DNA from: a virus
Direction: 5' to 3' (one strand)
Length of the DNA stretch: 23,676 nucleotides
IMG/VR virus record: IMGVR_UViG_3300030333_005156
Location: 1-23,676 of that record
Below are positions 16,178 to 23,643 of the stretch, in pieces. Position 1 is the stretch's first letter. The number at the start of each line of letters is the position of its first letter. The notes below the pieces were generated by a model. The model had not been told where the DNA came from, did not search any database, and was given only the letters and a program-made list of their open reading frames with translations. The translations under genes and the position numbers were made by a program.

Positions 16178-16546
16178 TTATTTTCCTCTTGTTTCCCATC
16201 CAGGTCTTGTTTTATCAAAACCTTTTTTATGATGAGATTTTTTTGCTGATTCATGTCCTATCCAAAAAGAAATACCACCAACAATTGCATAAGTTAAAAT
16301 TTGTTTATGTTTTCTTGTTGGTTTCTTAACTTCATACTTCTTATGATGTAATGCTTTCATATGAGCTCTTTTATGAGCTTCTTCAAATCGTTTCCATTCC
16401 ATCATAGATTTATTTGCCATTTTTTGTTGGGCAAGAAGTTGTCTCATTTCTCTTTGTTCTTGTTTAGTAATTTCTTTATCAGTCTCCGTCTGTACATCTT
16501 GTCCAAATAACAATCCAATGAATAATAACATTATAAGATGTTTCAT
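16178..16546 (-). CDS. Secreted Lys/His-rich membrane protein
   Basis: The 122-aa product has a signal peptide (MKHLIMLLFIGLLFG, Q16 follows), a charged helix rich in Glu, Lys, Met and Gln at 20-70, a cluster of His and Lys (HKRAHMKALHHKK), a second hydrophobic helix at about 82-98 (QILTYAIVGGISFWIGHES) and a basic end (KKSHHKKGFDKTRPGW). It would sit in the periplasm with a membrane anchor. The His clusters might bind metal, but no defined site is visible. It is directly followed, after one base, by the CsgG-like lipoprotein. I do not recognise a family. Confidence 0.55.
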   Translation of the reverse strand: MKHLIMLLFIGLLFGQDVQTETDKEITKQEQREMRQLLAQQKMANKSMMEWKRFEEAHKRAHMKALHHKKYEVKKPTRKHKQILTYAIVGGISFWIGHESAKKSHHKKGFDKTRPGWETRGK

Positions 16547-16566
16547 AATTTTACCCTTTCCGGTTT

Positions 16567-16956
16567 TTATTTAAAATCTGCCAATGGGTCTTTTAATAAT
16601 TTCTCTAATCTTGAGATTTCACCTTTGAGTTTATCAATCTCATTCTGTAGTTTAATTATATCCCCATCATAAGACTTCACTTTTGGTGTTTTTAAACCAT
16701 CTACTTTTTCTCGTAGATACTTTAATTCTTCATCAATATTGTTAAAGTTATTGGTTACAATTTCAATATCACTTGCTTCTGCAAATCCTTGAACTACTTC
16801 TTCCAATGAGTCAATACGGCCAGTAAAACTATACCAACCAGCAATAACGGTGGAAAGAAAAGTAACAATAGCAACAATATTCTGTATTGAGATTCCAAAC
16901 TTTTTTCCTTTAACATCTTCTAATAGATTTTCTGCGTCTACTACATCTTTTGCCAT
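16567..16956 (-). CDS. Inner-membrane coiled-coil protein
   Basis: This 129-aa protein has a polar N-terminus (MAKDVVDAENLLEDVKGKKF), one membrane helix at about 25-43 (QNIVAIVTFLSTVIAGWYSF), then a long coil to the C-terminus with a short KTPKVKSYDG break near 90-98. TAGGAGATAAGTT precedes the ATG. With the 12508-12834 protein it shares the order of a cytoplasmic tail, one helix and a coil that begins RIDSLEE / RIIELEK, so the two may be distant paralogues. It sits between the T9SS-like genes and the CsgG-like genes and could anchor an envelope complex; this is a guess. Confidence 0.6.
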   Translation of the reverse strand: MAKDVVDAENLLEDVKGKKFGISIQNIVAIVTFLSTVIAGWYSFTGRIDSLEEVVQGFAEASDIEIVTNNFNNIDEELKYLREKVDGLKTPKVKSYDGDIIKLQNEIDKLKGEISRLEKLLKDPLADFK

Positions 16957-16973
16957 AACTTATCTCCTATTTA

Positions 16974-17030
16974 TTAATTGCAACAACCACATTCACAATT
17001 ATCACAATCACATTGTTTATAATTACACAT
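16974..17030 (-). CDS. 18-aa cysteine-rich microprotein
   Basis: An ATG one base after the PorV-like stop (TAATATG) opens 18 codons: MCNYKQCDCDNCECGCCN, then TAA. Seven of 18 residues are Cys, spaced as C-x4-C-x-C-x2-C-x-C-x-CC with acidic residues between, a pattern like metallothionein fragments. GGAG lies eight bases upstream, inside the end of the PorV-like gene. The next gene follows 17 nt later. The exact fit into the operon and the strong site favour a real gene. Metal binding is inferred from composition; no signal peptide is present. Confidence 0.55.
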   Translation of the reverse strand: MCNYKQCDCDNCECGCCN

Positions 17031-17031
17031 A

Positions 17032-17901
17032 TTATATCTCCACATTTAATGTTAATAATAGTGTTTCTTTTAAAGGATGAGTTTCACTACCATTTAGCAT
17101 ACCCACTCCTATTTTATATTTATCAATTTTAAAATCTAATCCTACTGATGAATAATTTAATTGGTGTGTTACATCATTATAGTATCCTGCATTCACCCAT
17201 AACATATTTTTCCAATTATAAGAAACACCTTGTCCATGAGTATGATAATTCTCATACAAGTTCCATTGATTATAAATAGTCCATTTATTTTTAATTGGAA
17301 TATTAAAACCAACATTAACTGAAGCTGGTATTTCAGGTTCATACCCATTTATTTTAGTCACTACACCAATATTAGATACCATAAAATCTAAATTAATTAT
17401 TCCATATAATTTATGAAAATGTAATCCTGTATCAAATAACATACCTTCAGTTTTTTCAGTATGTAATGAGTGACCAACTACTTTACCTCTAAATCCTATA
17501 GAGATACTATCAATTTTTTCACCTTTATATAGTAAGTTAGTTCCCCAACCAACAGATGCAACTATTGAATTTGGTGTAAAAGTACCACTAATAATACCTG
17601 CATCATCTGCAATATTTTGTGCACCATAATCAAAGTATAAAAGTGAGTAATCTAATTTACCTCTTTTTACTTGAACATAATTAAATCCCATATCATCAAC
17701 AATATTACCCAACCATTTTACATTAGTAAAACTTACTTCAGTTGTAGTATCTGTATTTAATAAGTTCATTGCAGGATTTCTAAATGCAAGTGATTGATTA
17801 CCAAGAATTGTTTCACTCGTAGTAGGTGATATTGTTAGAACACGATTTACTTGTCCAAACAAAGTTCCTATCATTAATAATCCTAATAATATTTTTTTCA
17901 T
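17032..17901 (-). CDS. PorV/PorQ-like outer-membrane beta-barrel protein (T9SS-associated family)
   Basis: This 289-aa protein has a signal peptide (MKKILLGLLMIGTLFG, then Q17) and the sequence pattern of the PorV/PorQ family: an early SLAFRNPAMNLL segment with N42-P43-A44, then VSFTNVKWLGNIVDDMGF, a YSLLYFDYG strand, and repeated glycine-rich strands (IVASVGWGTNLLY, ISIGFRGKV, GMLFDTGLHF, INLDFMVSNIG, ASVNVGFNIP, LWVNAGYYN, YKIGVGML) to the end. It is somewhat shorter than typical PorV. PorV binds the C-terminal signal of T9SS cargo at the outer membrane and delivers it for surface attachment. The gene is coupled by ATGA to the 36-aa membrane microprotein, which is coupled to the T9SS cargo gene. 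That makes it a likely dedicated partner of the cargo. Confidence 0.7.
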   Translation of the reverse strand: MKKILLGLLMIGTLFGQVNRVLTISPTTSETILGNQSLAFRNPAMNLLNTDTTTEVSFTNVKWLGNIVDDMGFNYVQVKRGKLDYSLLYFDYGAQNIADDAGIISGTFTPNSIVASVGWGTNLLYKGEKIDSISIGFRGKVVGHSLHTEKTEGMLFDTGLHFHKLYGIINLDFMVSNIGVVTKINGYEPEIPASVNVGFNIPIKNKWTIYNQWNLYENYHTHGQGVSYNWKNMLWVNAGYYNDVTHQLNYSSVGLDFKIDKYKIGVGMLNGSETHPLKETLLLTLNVEI

Positions 17902-18008
17902 TTTTTATCCTCTATTTTTTCGGAAATCCAAATTATACCTTTAATTGTAAAATACATCGCAGGTAACATAAATATTAATATTCCGAAAAATGTTATTACT
18001 TCTAACAT
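17898..18008 (-). CDS. 36-aa single-helix membrane microprotein
   Basis: Between the cargo gene and the PorV-like gene, an ATG overlapping the cargo stop by one base (TAATG at 18008) opens 36 codons. The reading frame ends in TGA that overlaps the next ATG (ATGA at 17898-17901). The product is one hydrophobic helix (VITFFGILIFMLPAMYFTIK) followed by an amphipathic, charged end (SEKIEDKK). Perfect fit with both neighbours strongly supports a real gene. It may be an inner-membrane adaptor; the family is unknown. Confidence 0.68.
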   Translation of the reverse strand: MLEVITFFGILIFMLPAMYFTIKGIIWISEKIEDKK

Positions 18009-20758
18009 TATTTAACTACCGTAAATTTATTAGCTTTTATTTTTTTATCTGTTTCAAGAACAAATATATAAACACCTGGTTCTAATGTTTGGTGATTTTC
18101 ATACACACTTACTTCAGGTAACCAAACACTTGGTTCATTTGTAAAATCAAATGTATGTATTCCTTGACCAACAACTTCATCTAATAAAGTTCCAACATAT
18201 TGTCCATTAGAATTCAGTATGTAAAGTTTTACATGTTCTTCTGTATCTATGAAGAATTGAAATTTTGTATTATCTTTAAATGGATTTGGATAATTGTAAG
18301 TAAGTTCATCATCTTCTGGTTCTCCACCACCGAATGCCCAATACTTATTCCATACCAAGACTTTACCATCTTGTCTTTCCATTAGTAAGTCATCACCATT
18401 TGGATTACCTGCTGCATATTTACCAACAAATCTTATAGGAGCCTCAGTCCATTCAGATTCAGGGAAGTCTGCTCTAAACATTAATTTTAATGCATTCATT
18501 TCATCACTAATCCAATAAGTTGATGGTGCATTACCTGGTGAATAATCTAAACCACCAAATGACAATCTTTGCCATCCTAAGTCATCTACCTCACCAACAT
18601 TTACATAAGTAAACCACGGTCCTGGTAAGTTTCCAGTCTTCATATCAATGAATTCTAATTCATTAACATTATACTCAACCTCAAATTCAAACCCAGCAAT
18701 ATTAACATCTACTGGTGTAAGTTTTAATGGAACTTCAATCATCTCACCACTCTGAACCCTTACGGTTGAATCTGCTGGGAATGATAATAATACATCATGA
18801 TTTGTTAACAATGATTTCATTGACATACGATTATTTGTTGGTGGTGAAGTTCTATTCCAAGTTGCTGGTGGGTTACCATTACCCCATCTATAAAATGTAT
18901 CACCATTTAAAGATTGTGCAACTGCTGTTCCACTTGAATCAACTAATGTTCCAGTTAAATTCATATCACCTGTAAAATAATATGCCAAACTATCAATTGT
19001 ATAATCAGGATTTGCATCATTACCATATGTTGAACTACCAGCACCTAAATCAACAATTACGGTATCTAAACCTGTGATAACTTCATCCATCATATCAGGA
19101 TTTGTAATCTCAATATATCCAAAATTTAATTCAGAATCTTCTTGGTCTAAATCATCATCATAGAAAATACTAAATTCTCTTTTTTGATTACGAGTTTCTT
19201 CATTAAATGTTTGATAGTAATTTCTACTTACAGATTGATTGTTTTCTTTTAAATTATCTGTCGTTGAAAAGTCTTCATAAGAGTTACCATTAAAGTGTGT
19301 ATAATTAGTAAACACTCCACTTGTGTAAGCCCATAAGAAATATGTATCATTTAATTGAAATACATCATCACCATCAATATCACCAATGAAATATGAAGTT
19401 GGTGATAGAGTATCTATTTGTGCAATCTCTTTAAATTTACTACCTTGGAAATTAAATGACTTAATTGCATCATTTATATTAGTGATTGCATCTCTATCTA
19501 ATTCATATTGGTCGTGTGTTTCTATATCATCTGCAGCATCTGGTGGCCAGAATGAAATAGTATATCTATTGTTTCGTGGTAATTGAATATTATAATATCC
19601 TTTATCATCTGTATAAGTCCAATCATAATAAGATACATTTAGATATCCACGATTTACGGTTTCACCCTCTGGTGCAGAAGAGAATTTAGGTAATGCATAC
19701 ATACCAGTAACACCCTCTGTAGTTTCTGTTTTCTTATGATAATAAAAAGTATCTGTATTATCACCAATAACATCATCAGATAAATCTTCATCTGTAGTGT
19801 TTGCAGTATTTGATACTTCTTCTAAGTTTTGCCAATTACTAACACCATTTGCATTTTCATCTAAATCAAACTTAACTTTCCAATAAGGATATTTGTTTCT
19901 TGTAAAAGTTTCACCCTCATCTTGGTCACCATCTTGGTTTGTATCTACCCATTCACCAATATATCTATAGAAACCTTCAACATCAACAAGTTTTGGATGA
20001 AGTGTAATATCACCTCTTGCCCCACCATTGTCTGTTTCTTCAGTTCCCCAATTTCCATCTATATAGACTTTATAATCTAATAGATAATCATCAGATACAT
20101 AAGTATAGTATCCTGTTCCACCTTGATAAAGTGTTGCGATTTTAAAAGATTTAGGTTCAAAGTTATCTACCACATCTTCTATTTTAAATTCTAATTTTAA
20201 TATTTGAGTTTCATTTCCGTTCCCATTACCGAATTCCATTTCATTCACATCATGAGAAACAGCAGTTATTCTCAACCAATCATAACGATTGTTACTTGTT
20301 GATATTTCATTATCTTCATCATCTAATGCATCATTATATCCAATGTCATCATATTGAACGACTTCATAAGAATAATCTGCATTTGCATTTTCATCACCCT
20401 CAGTATATTGTGCTAAATGTGAACCAACCAATACTTTAGTGTCGTCATCATCCCAATCAATTAAATCATTATCAAATAATAAATCTAATCTAAATGTTGA
20501 AATATCAGCACCATTATCATCAAGTGTAACTTCCATTGTGAGAACACTATCTCTCCATGTATCAAAGTTATTATTATATAGTGCGACTGCACTTGTATCG
20601 GAAGCAAGGAATTTATCCAAATCAATCGTTTCTGATTCTTTCCACCAAAATTTTGGTGTATCGTATGTACCTGTCTGTTTGATTCTAATTATCGGATTTT
20701 GTGCGACGGCAGTCCCAATAAACCCTAATAATAAGAGCCAATTTAAAAACCTCTTCAT
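18008..20758 (-). CDS. Secreted cohesin-like protein with T9SS type A C-terminal sorting domain
   Basis: This 916-aa protein has a signal peptide (MKRFLNWLLLLGFIGTAVA, Q20 follows) and a C-terminal domain from about 820: NYPNPF at 822-827, strands KFQFFIDTEEHVKLYILNSN, the GQYVGTLLDEVVGQGIHTF turn region, LEPGVYIFVL and a final KFTVVK. This is the T9SS type A sorting signature, which is recognised at the outer membrane and removed when cargo is attached to the surface. Residues about 660-800 resemble a cohesin domain (GEMIEVPLKL...AGFEFEVEYN...LKLMFRAD), and 70-200 may be another. A dockerin/EF-hand-like calcium loop, GDIDGDDVFQLND, lies at 459-471; Asp/Glu-rich loops (NQDGDQDEGE) are frequent. 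It is the first gene of the coupled run. GGAAAA precedes the ATG. No catalytic domain is recognised. Confidence 0.78.
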   Translation of the reverse strand: MKRFLNWLLLLGFIGTAVAQNPIIRIKQTGTYDTPKFWWKESETIDLDKFLASDTSAVALYNNNFDTWRDSVLTMEVTLDDNGADISTFRLDLLFDNDLIDWDDDDTKVLVGSHLAQYTEGDENANADYSYEVVQYDDIGYNDALDDEDNEISTSNNRYDWLRITAVSHDVNEMEFGNGNGNETQILKLEFKIEDVVDNFEPKSFKIATLYQGGTGYYTYVSDDYLLDYKVYIDGNWGTEETDNGGARGDITLHPKLVDVEGFYRYIGEWVDTNQDGDQDEGETFTRNKYPYWKVKFDLDENANGVSNWQNLEEVSNTANTTDEDLSDDVIGDNTDTFYYHKKTETTEGVTGMYALPKFSSAPEGETVNRGYLNVSYYDWTYTDDKGYYNIQLPRNNRYTISFWPPDAADDIETHDQYELDRDAITNINDAIKSFNFQGSKFKEIAQIDTLSPTSYFIGDIDGDDVFQLNDTYFLWAYTSGVFTNYTHFNGNSYEDFSTTDNLKENNQSVSRNYYQTFNEETRNQKREFSIFYDDDLDQEDSELNFGYIEITNPDMMDEVITGLDTVIVDLGAGSSTYGNDANPDYTIDSLAYYFTGDMNLTGTLVDSSGTAVAQSLNGDTFYRWGNGNPPATWNRTSPPTNNRMSMKSLLTNHDVLLSFPADSTVRVQSGEMIEVPLKLTPVDVNIAGFEFEVEYNVNELEFIDMKTGNLPGPWFTYVNVGEVDDLGWQRLSFGGLDYSPGNAPSTYWISDEMNALKLMFRADFPESEWTEAPIRFVGKYAAGNPNGDDLLMERQDGKVLVWNKYWAFGGGEPEDDELTYNYPNPFKDNTKFQFFIDTEEHVKLYILNSNGQYVGTLLDEVVGQGIHTFDFTNEPSVWLPEVSVYENHQTLEPGVYIFVLETDKKIKANKFTVVK

Positions 20759-20863
20759 GAGTCTTTTTCCTTTGTAGTTATTATAATCGTATCCCTGAAC
20801 TTATGGGATTATGATGTAGCCTTAATTCAGTTCATTAATAAATATCATATATAAAAAAAATAA
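20759..20863 (-). promoter_or_regulatory. Intergenic leader of the T9SS cargo operon; candidate promoter
   Basis: This 105-bp gap is the largest between the right-hand genes. On the minus strand it holds a T-run (about 20855-20849), a weak five-base-pair hairpin (ATCCC/GGGAT, about 20789-20810) and a TATAAT box at 20785-20780, some 22 bases before the ATG. No good -35 box lies 16-18 bases upstream. It could serve both as a weak terminator for the structural genes and as promoter for the envelope genes, but neither is proven. Confidence 0.35.
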
Positions 20864-21877
20864 TTAGACATCAAAGCGAACAATAAATGTAGTATCAAGT
20901 TCCTTACTTAGTTTAACTGGTTTTGCTAACTTCCCTACTACCAACAAGTTATCCTTATTATCATACAACCCAATCTCTGAAACATATGGGTAGAAATATG
21001 AACTTGTTACGAATCCATGTTGGTCTTCTGTTGCTTCATATGATGTTTTAAAACTTCCTGTTCCTTCAATGCCTGGTTGGTCACCTGGTGGGAAAAATAG
21101 GTGAACATTTTGAGTACCCTCTTTCAACATTATACTTCCACTTCTTCCTGCAGTTAAACTAATATTCATACTTTTATTCATTTTGTTTGCGGGAACCATA
21201 CATTCATAAAAATATTCATAATGTCTATGTGTTGCTTTATATTTTATATCAAAACCTGTTCCAAATCCAACATCTCCATATGAACCTGAATTATTTACAA
21301 CTGCTATTCCATGTTCATAGAAAATATTACCTACTTGAGAACCACTTCCATTGGCCAATACACCTTGACCTTGTGTAAAAGAACTTGATTTATATGCTGC
21401 AAAACTTGATGAATATGCGAAGTCATATAAATTACCATCACCATCATCTCTAATATCAAATGTTGTACCTCTTGAAGTATCACTTAGTTCAAATGTCAAT
21501 GGTTTAATTTGTTCACCAAACACATCTTTTGCAATACTAAATACAGATGCACTTGTATGTAATTCTCGTTTGATTAATGTTGTGTCGGATTGACCAAAAG
21601 TATAGAGTGGATTTTCAATTTCATCACCATCCATCTTTGTTTTATAGTAAAGTTTATTTATGGTATGCCAAGTTGGTAATGCATAATAATTTGTATTTAT
21701 GGAACCTGATGTGATTGTTGTAACCATATCAGAACCAGAATCATAATTATAAAGTGACTTTGAAACTGCTCTTACTGCAAAGAAACCACTTCCACTATCG
21801 TTATTTGTGAAACTAAAAGTTTTATTGGTTTCAAATCTCTTGATGGAAACATTTTTTCTATCAATGTCTATGAACAT
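20864..21877 (-). CDS. Virion structural protein, paralogue A
   Basis: The 337-aa product has no signal peptide and is rich in Ser, Gly, Thr and aromatic residues. Its last 45 residues (VSEIGLYDNKDNLLVVGKLAKPVKLS, then TTFIVRFDV) match the ending of the next gene's product (VGLYNENNDLLAVAKLSKPV, then IIKVKLDF). I recall such endings from structural proteins of T4-like marine phages. TAGGAAA precedes the ATG, ten bases after the upstream stop. It is likely a tail, baseplate or neck protein; the exact place is unknown. Confidence 0.6.
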   Translation of the reverse strand: MFIDIDRKNVSIKRFETNKTFSFTNNDSGSGFFAVRAVSKSLYNYDSGSDMVTTITSGSINTNYYALPTWHTINKLYYKTKMDGDEIENPLYTFGQSDTTLIKRELHTSASVFSIAKDVFGEQIKPLTFELSDTSRGTTFDIRDDGDGNLYDFAYSSSFAAYKSSSFTQGQGVLANGSGSQVGNIFYEHGIAVVNNSGSYGDVGFGTGFDIKYKATHRHYEYFYECMVPANKMNKSMNISLTAGRSGSIMLKEGTQNVHLFFPPGDQPGIEGTGSFKTSYEATEDQHGFVTSSYFYPYVSEIGLYDNKDNLLVVGKLAKPVKLSKELDTTFIVRFDV

Positions 21878-21886
21878 GAAAGTTTC

Positions 21887-22921
21887 CTAAAAATCAAGTT
21901 TGACTTTTATAATAGCTTCCCTTGAATATGATTTTAATACAGGTTTACTTAACTTAGCGACTGCCAATAAATCATTGTTTTCATTATAGAGACCAACTTG
22001 TGTAATAAAAGTTTTAGGGTCTTTAAAGAAAGTTCCTTGTGTGAAATCCCCATTTGTATCTGAAAATGTAGGATTATTACTAAAGTTAAACTTTTGGTTA
22101 TTTACTCTACAAAAATAATTTGTAGAACTAATTTCTTCTTCTCTACGAACTTGGAATTTTGAACCAGTAGCTACTGATAAAAAGAAGTTATGTGGATTAT
22201 CACCATAAGTATCCGAAGTTCTACTTGCCTTCAAAGAACCACTTGCTTCCAATACTGATGGATGTAGTAATATAATTCCTAAGTCAGGATAGAATAAACC
22301 ATATGCTCCACCAGGTTGATTTGCTGCAGTTGTATTTGTTACTGCAGTTCCTGTGGCGATTGAACCACTAATAATATTAAATACTCTACCACCCTCATTT
22401 ACGGTTGGATTTGTAGTAGCACCACTATCATCAATTAATTTCAAAGTAGATGTAGCTCCACTTCCACTTAAGTGAAGTTCCCAATTACCTGGGTCAATCT
22501 TTTCTCTTTGTCTTGCTCTTTGGAATGTTACAAAATAAAAATCATCACTTGCACTTTCGGCTCCTGTGAATGTAAATTTAGAAGTTTCTGCTGGTAAGAT
22601 AACATTTGCAAATTGTCTATACAATGCAGCAGTTTGTCTACCACCTGTATTTAATTTAGTTGTGTTACCTGCTGAACCACTTCCCCAATAATGTGCATAT
22701 CCTAATGAGAATTGTATCTCCGCCGTATCTACGGTAGCACTACCTGCAGTTGGGTCTTGATGATAAACATCAATATAGGAACCTGTTGAAGCACCTTGTG
22801 CCGATTGACTATAAAATGATGTCATCGTTCCACTTCCACCACTAAAGATACCACTTGATACTACGGTTCTTTGGTTTTTTATTACATCATTATCTTGGTC
22901 AAATGTTTGAAAAGTTGCCAT
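21887..22921 (-). CDS. Virion structural protein, paralogue B
   Basis: This 344-aa protein (MATFQTFDQDNDVIKNQRTV) is Gly/Ser/Thr rich, has no signal peptide, and shares with its neighbour both length and the C-terminal LYN-x-N-x-x-LLAVAKLSKP block. The middle includes a predicted beta-rich region with repeated short Ser-Gly-Ser stretches. AGGAGTAATAAATA precedes the ATG. The pair most likely arose by tandem duplication and assembles side by side in the virion. The function is otherwise unknown. Confidence 0.62.
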   Translation of the reverse strand: MATFQTFDQDNDVIKNQRTVVSSGIFSGGSGTMTSFYSQSAQGASTGSYIDVYHQDPTAGSATVDTAEIQFSLGYAHYWGSGSAGNTTKLNTGGRQTAALYRQFANVILPAETSKFTFTGAESASDDFYFVTFQRARQREKIDPGNWELHLSGSGATSTLKLIDDSGATTNPTVNEGGRVFNIISGSIATGTAVTNTTAANQPGGAYGLFYPDLGIILLHPSVLEASGSLKASRTSDTYGDNPHNFFLSVATGSKFQVRREEEISSTNYFCRVNNQKFNFSNNPTFSDTNGDFTQGTFFKDPKTFITQVGLYNENNDLLAVAKLSKPVLKSYSREAIIKVKLDF

Positions 22922-22933
22922 TATTTATTACTC

Positions 22934-23572
22934 CTAATTAGTTGTTCCACTTGCTTGAGTTACTATACTCATATTACCTATAGCTCCAGTTCCAAGTCCT
23001 TGAATGGTTAAGTTTGTAGTTATTTGGGAATTTAAATTTTTACCAATAAGTCTTGCTTCTTTTGCATTTATAGTAACAGACTTTGTTGAATCTGTTTGTG
23101 AAGTAAATGTTACTTGTTGTTGTGTTTCTGGGTCCACACCTGCAGTTTCTACCAGTAATTCAGCTGCATCACTATTATGTATGGTGAATCTATATCCCAC
23201 TGCATCATCTAAAGTTGAATTATTTGTTATTGGTGAAATGACTTGTTGTCCACCTGTCGGTAATGTAACGGTTGGTGCTGGTAAAGTCATTTTTGGTAAT
23301 TTGTTTGTATTTTTACCTAAAGTTATTAACTTAAACCTCATTACCTGATTCTCATCTACGAATGATTCTAATAAAGGCATGTTTTCAATAACTGCTCCAT
23401 AATAAGAAGAACCATTAGGATGTGATACATCCCAAAGATTATAATCAATCTCATCATCTGCTAATGCAAATTTTGTTATTTCAAATTCGTTTTGCCCTCT
23501 TGCCAACAATTCACGACCTTTTTTGGTAAGGACGGCATCTACGGTTATACTTGTATTATCTAAAAATCCCAT
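22934..23572 (-). CDS. Virion structural protein with conserved 'MGFLDNTSITVDAVLTKKGRELL' type N-terminus
   Basis: The 212-aa protein begins with a segment (LDNTSITVDAVLTKKGREL, then EFEITKFALADDEIDYNLWD) that I recall at the start of structural proteins of T4-like marine phages, next to paralogous genes like the two downstream. The C-terminal half (about 100-212) is a Thr/Val/Gln-rich beta domain (QQVTFTSQTDSTKSVTINAKEA) that looks like an immunoglobulin-type strand array. CAGGAGTAAAAACA precedes the ATG. It is probably a tail or baseplate-associated protein; the specific position is unknown. Confidence 0.65.
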   Translation of the reverse strand: MGFLDNTSITVDAVLTKKGRELLARGQNEFEITKFALADDEIDYNLWDVSHPNGSSYYGAVIENMPLLESFVDENQVMRFKLITLGKNTNKLPKMTLPAPTVTLPTGGQQVISPITNNSTLDDAVGYRFTIHNSDAAELLVETAGVDPETQQQVTFTSQTDSTKSVTINAKEARLIGKNLNSQITTNLTIQGLGTGAIGNMSIVTQASGTTN

Positions 23573-23643
23573 TGTTTTTACTCCTGTATGAATAGATATA
23601 ACTTTACTATAGATAAATAGTGTTATACCTAATTTTTCTTAAA

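Noticed and set aside
15538-16254. Longer reading of the CsgG-like lipoprotein starting at 16254 (MNQQKN)
   Set aside because: It would lie within the upstream gene and hide the lipoprotein signal; ATG 16176 has a ribosome site and follows the upstream stop by one base.
20439-20777. Plus-strand ORF of 112 codons across the start of the T9SS cargo gene
   Set aside because: It is the antisense shadow of a well-supported gene; its Ser/Leu-rich product shows no domain and it has no convincing ribosome site.
20789-20810. Hairpin ATCCC/GGGAT as a rho-independent terminator
   Set aside because: The stem has only five pairs with a nine-base loop, and no T-run follows on the minus strand.
23004-23348. 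Plus-strand ORF of 114 codons opposite the structural gene at 22934-23572
   Set aside because: Antisense shadow; composition and lack of a start signal do not support a gene.
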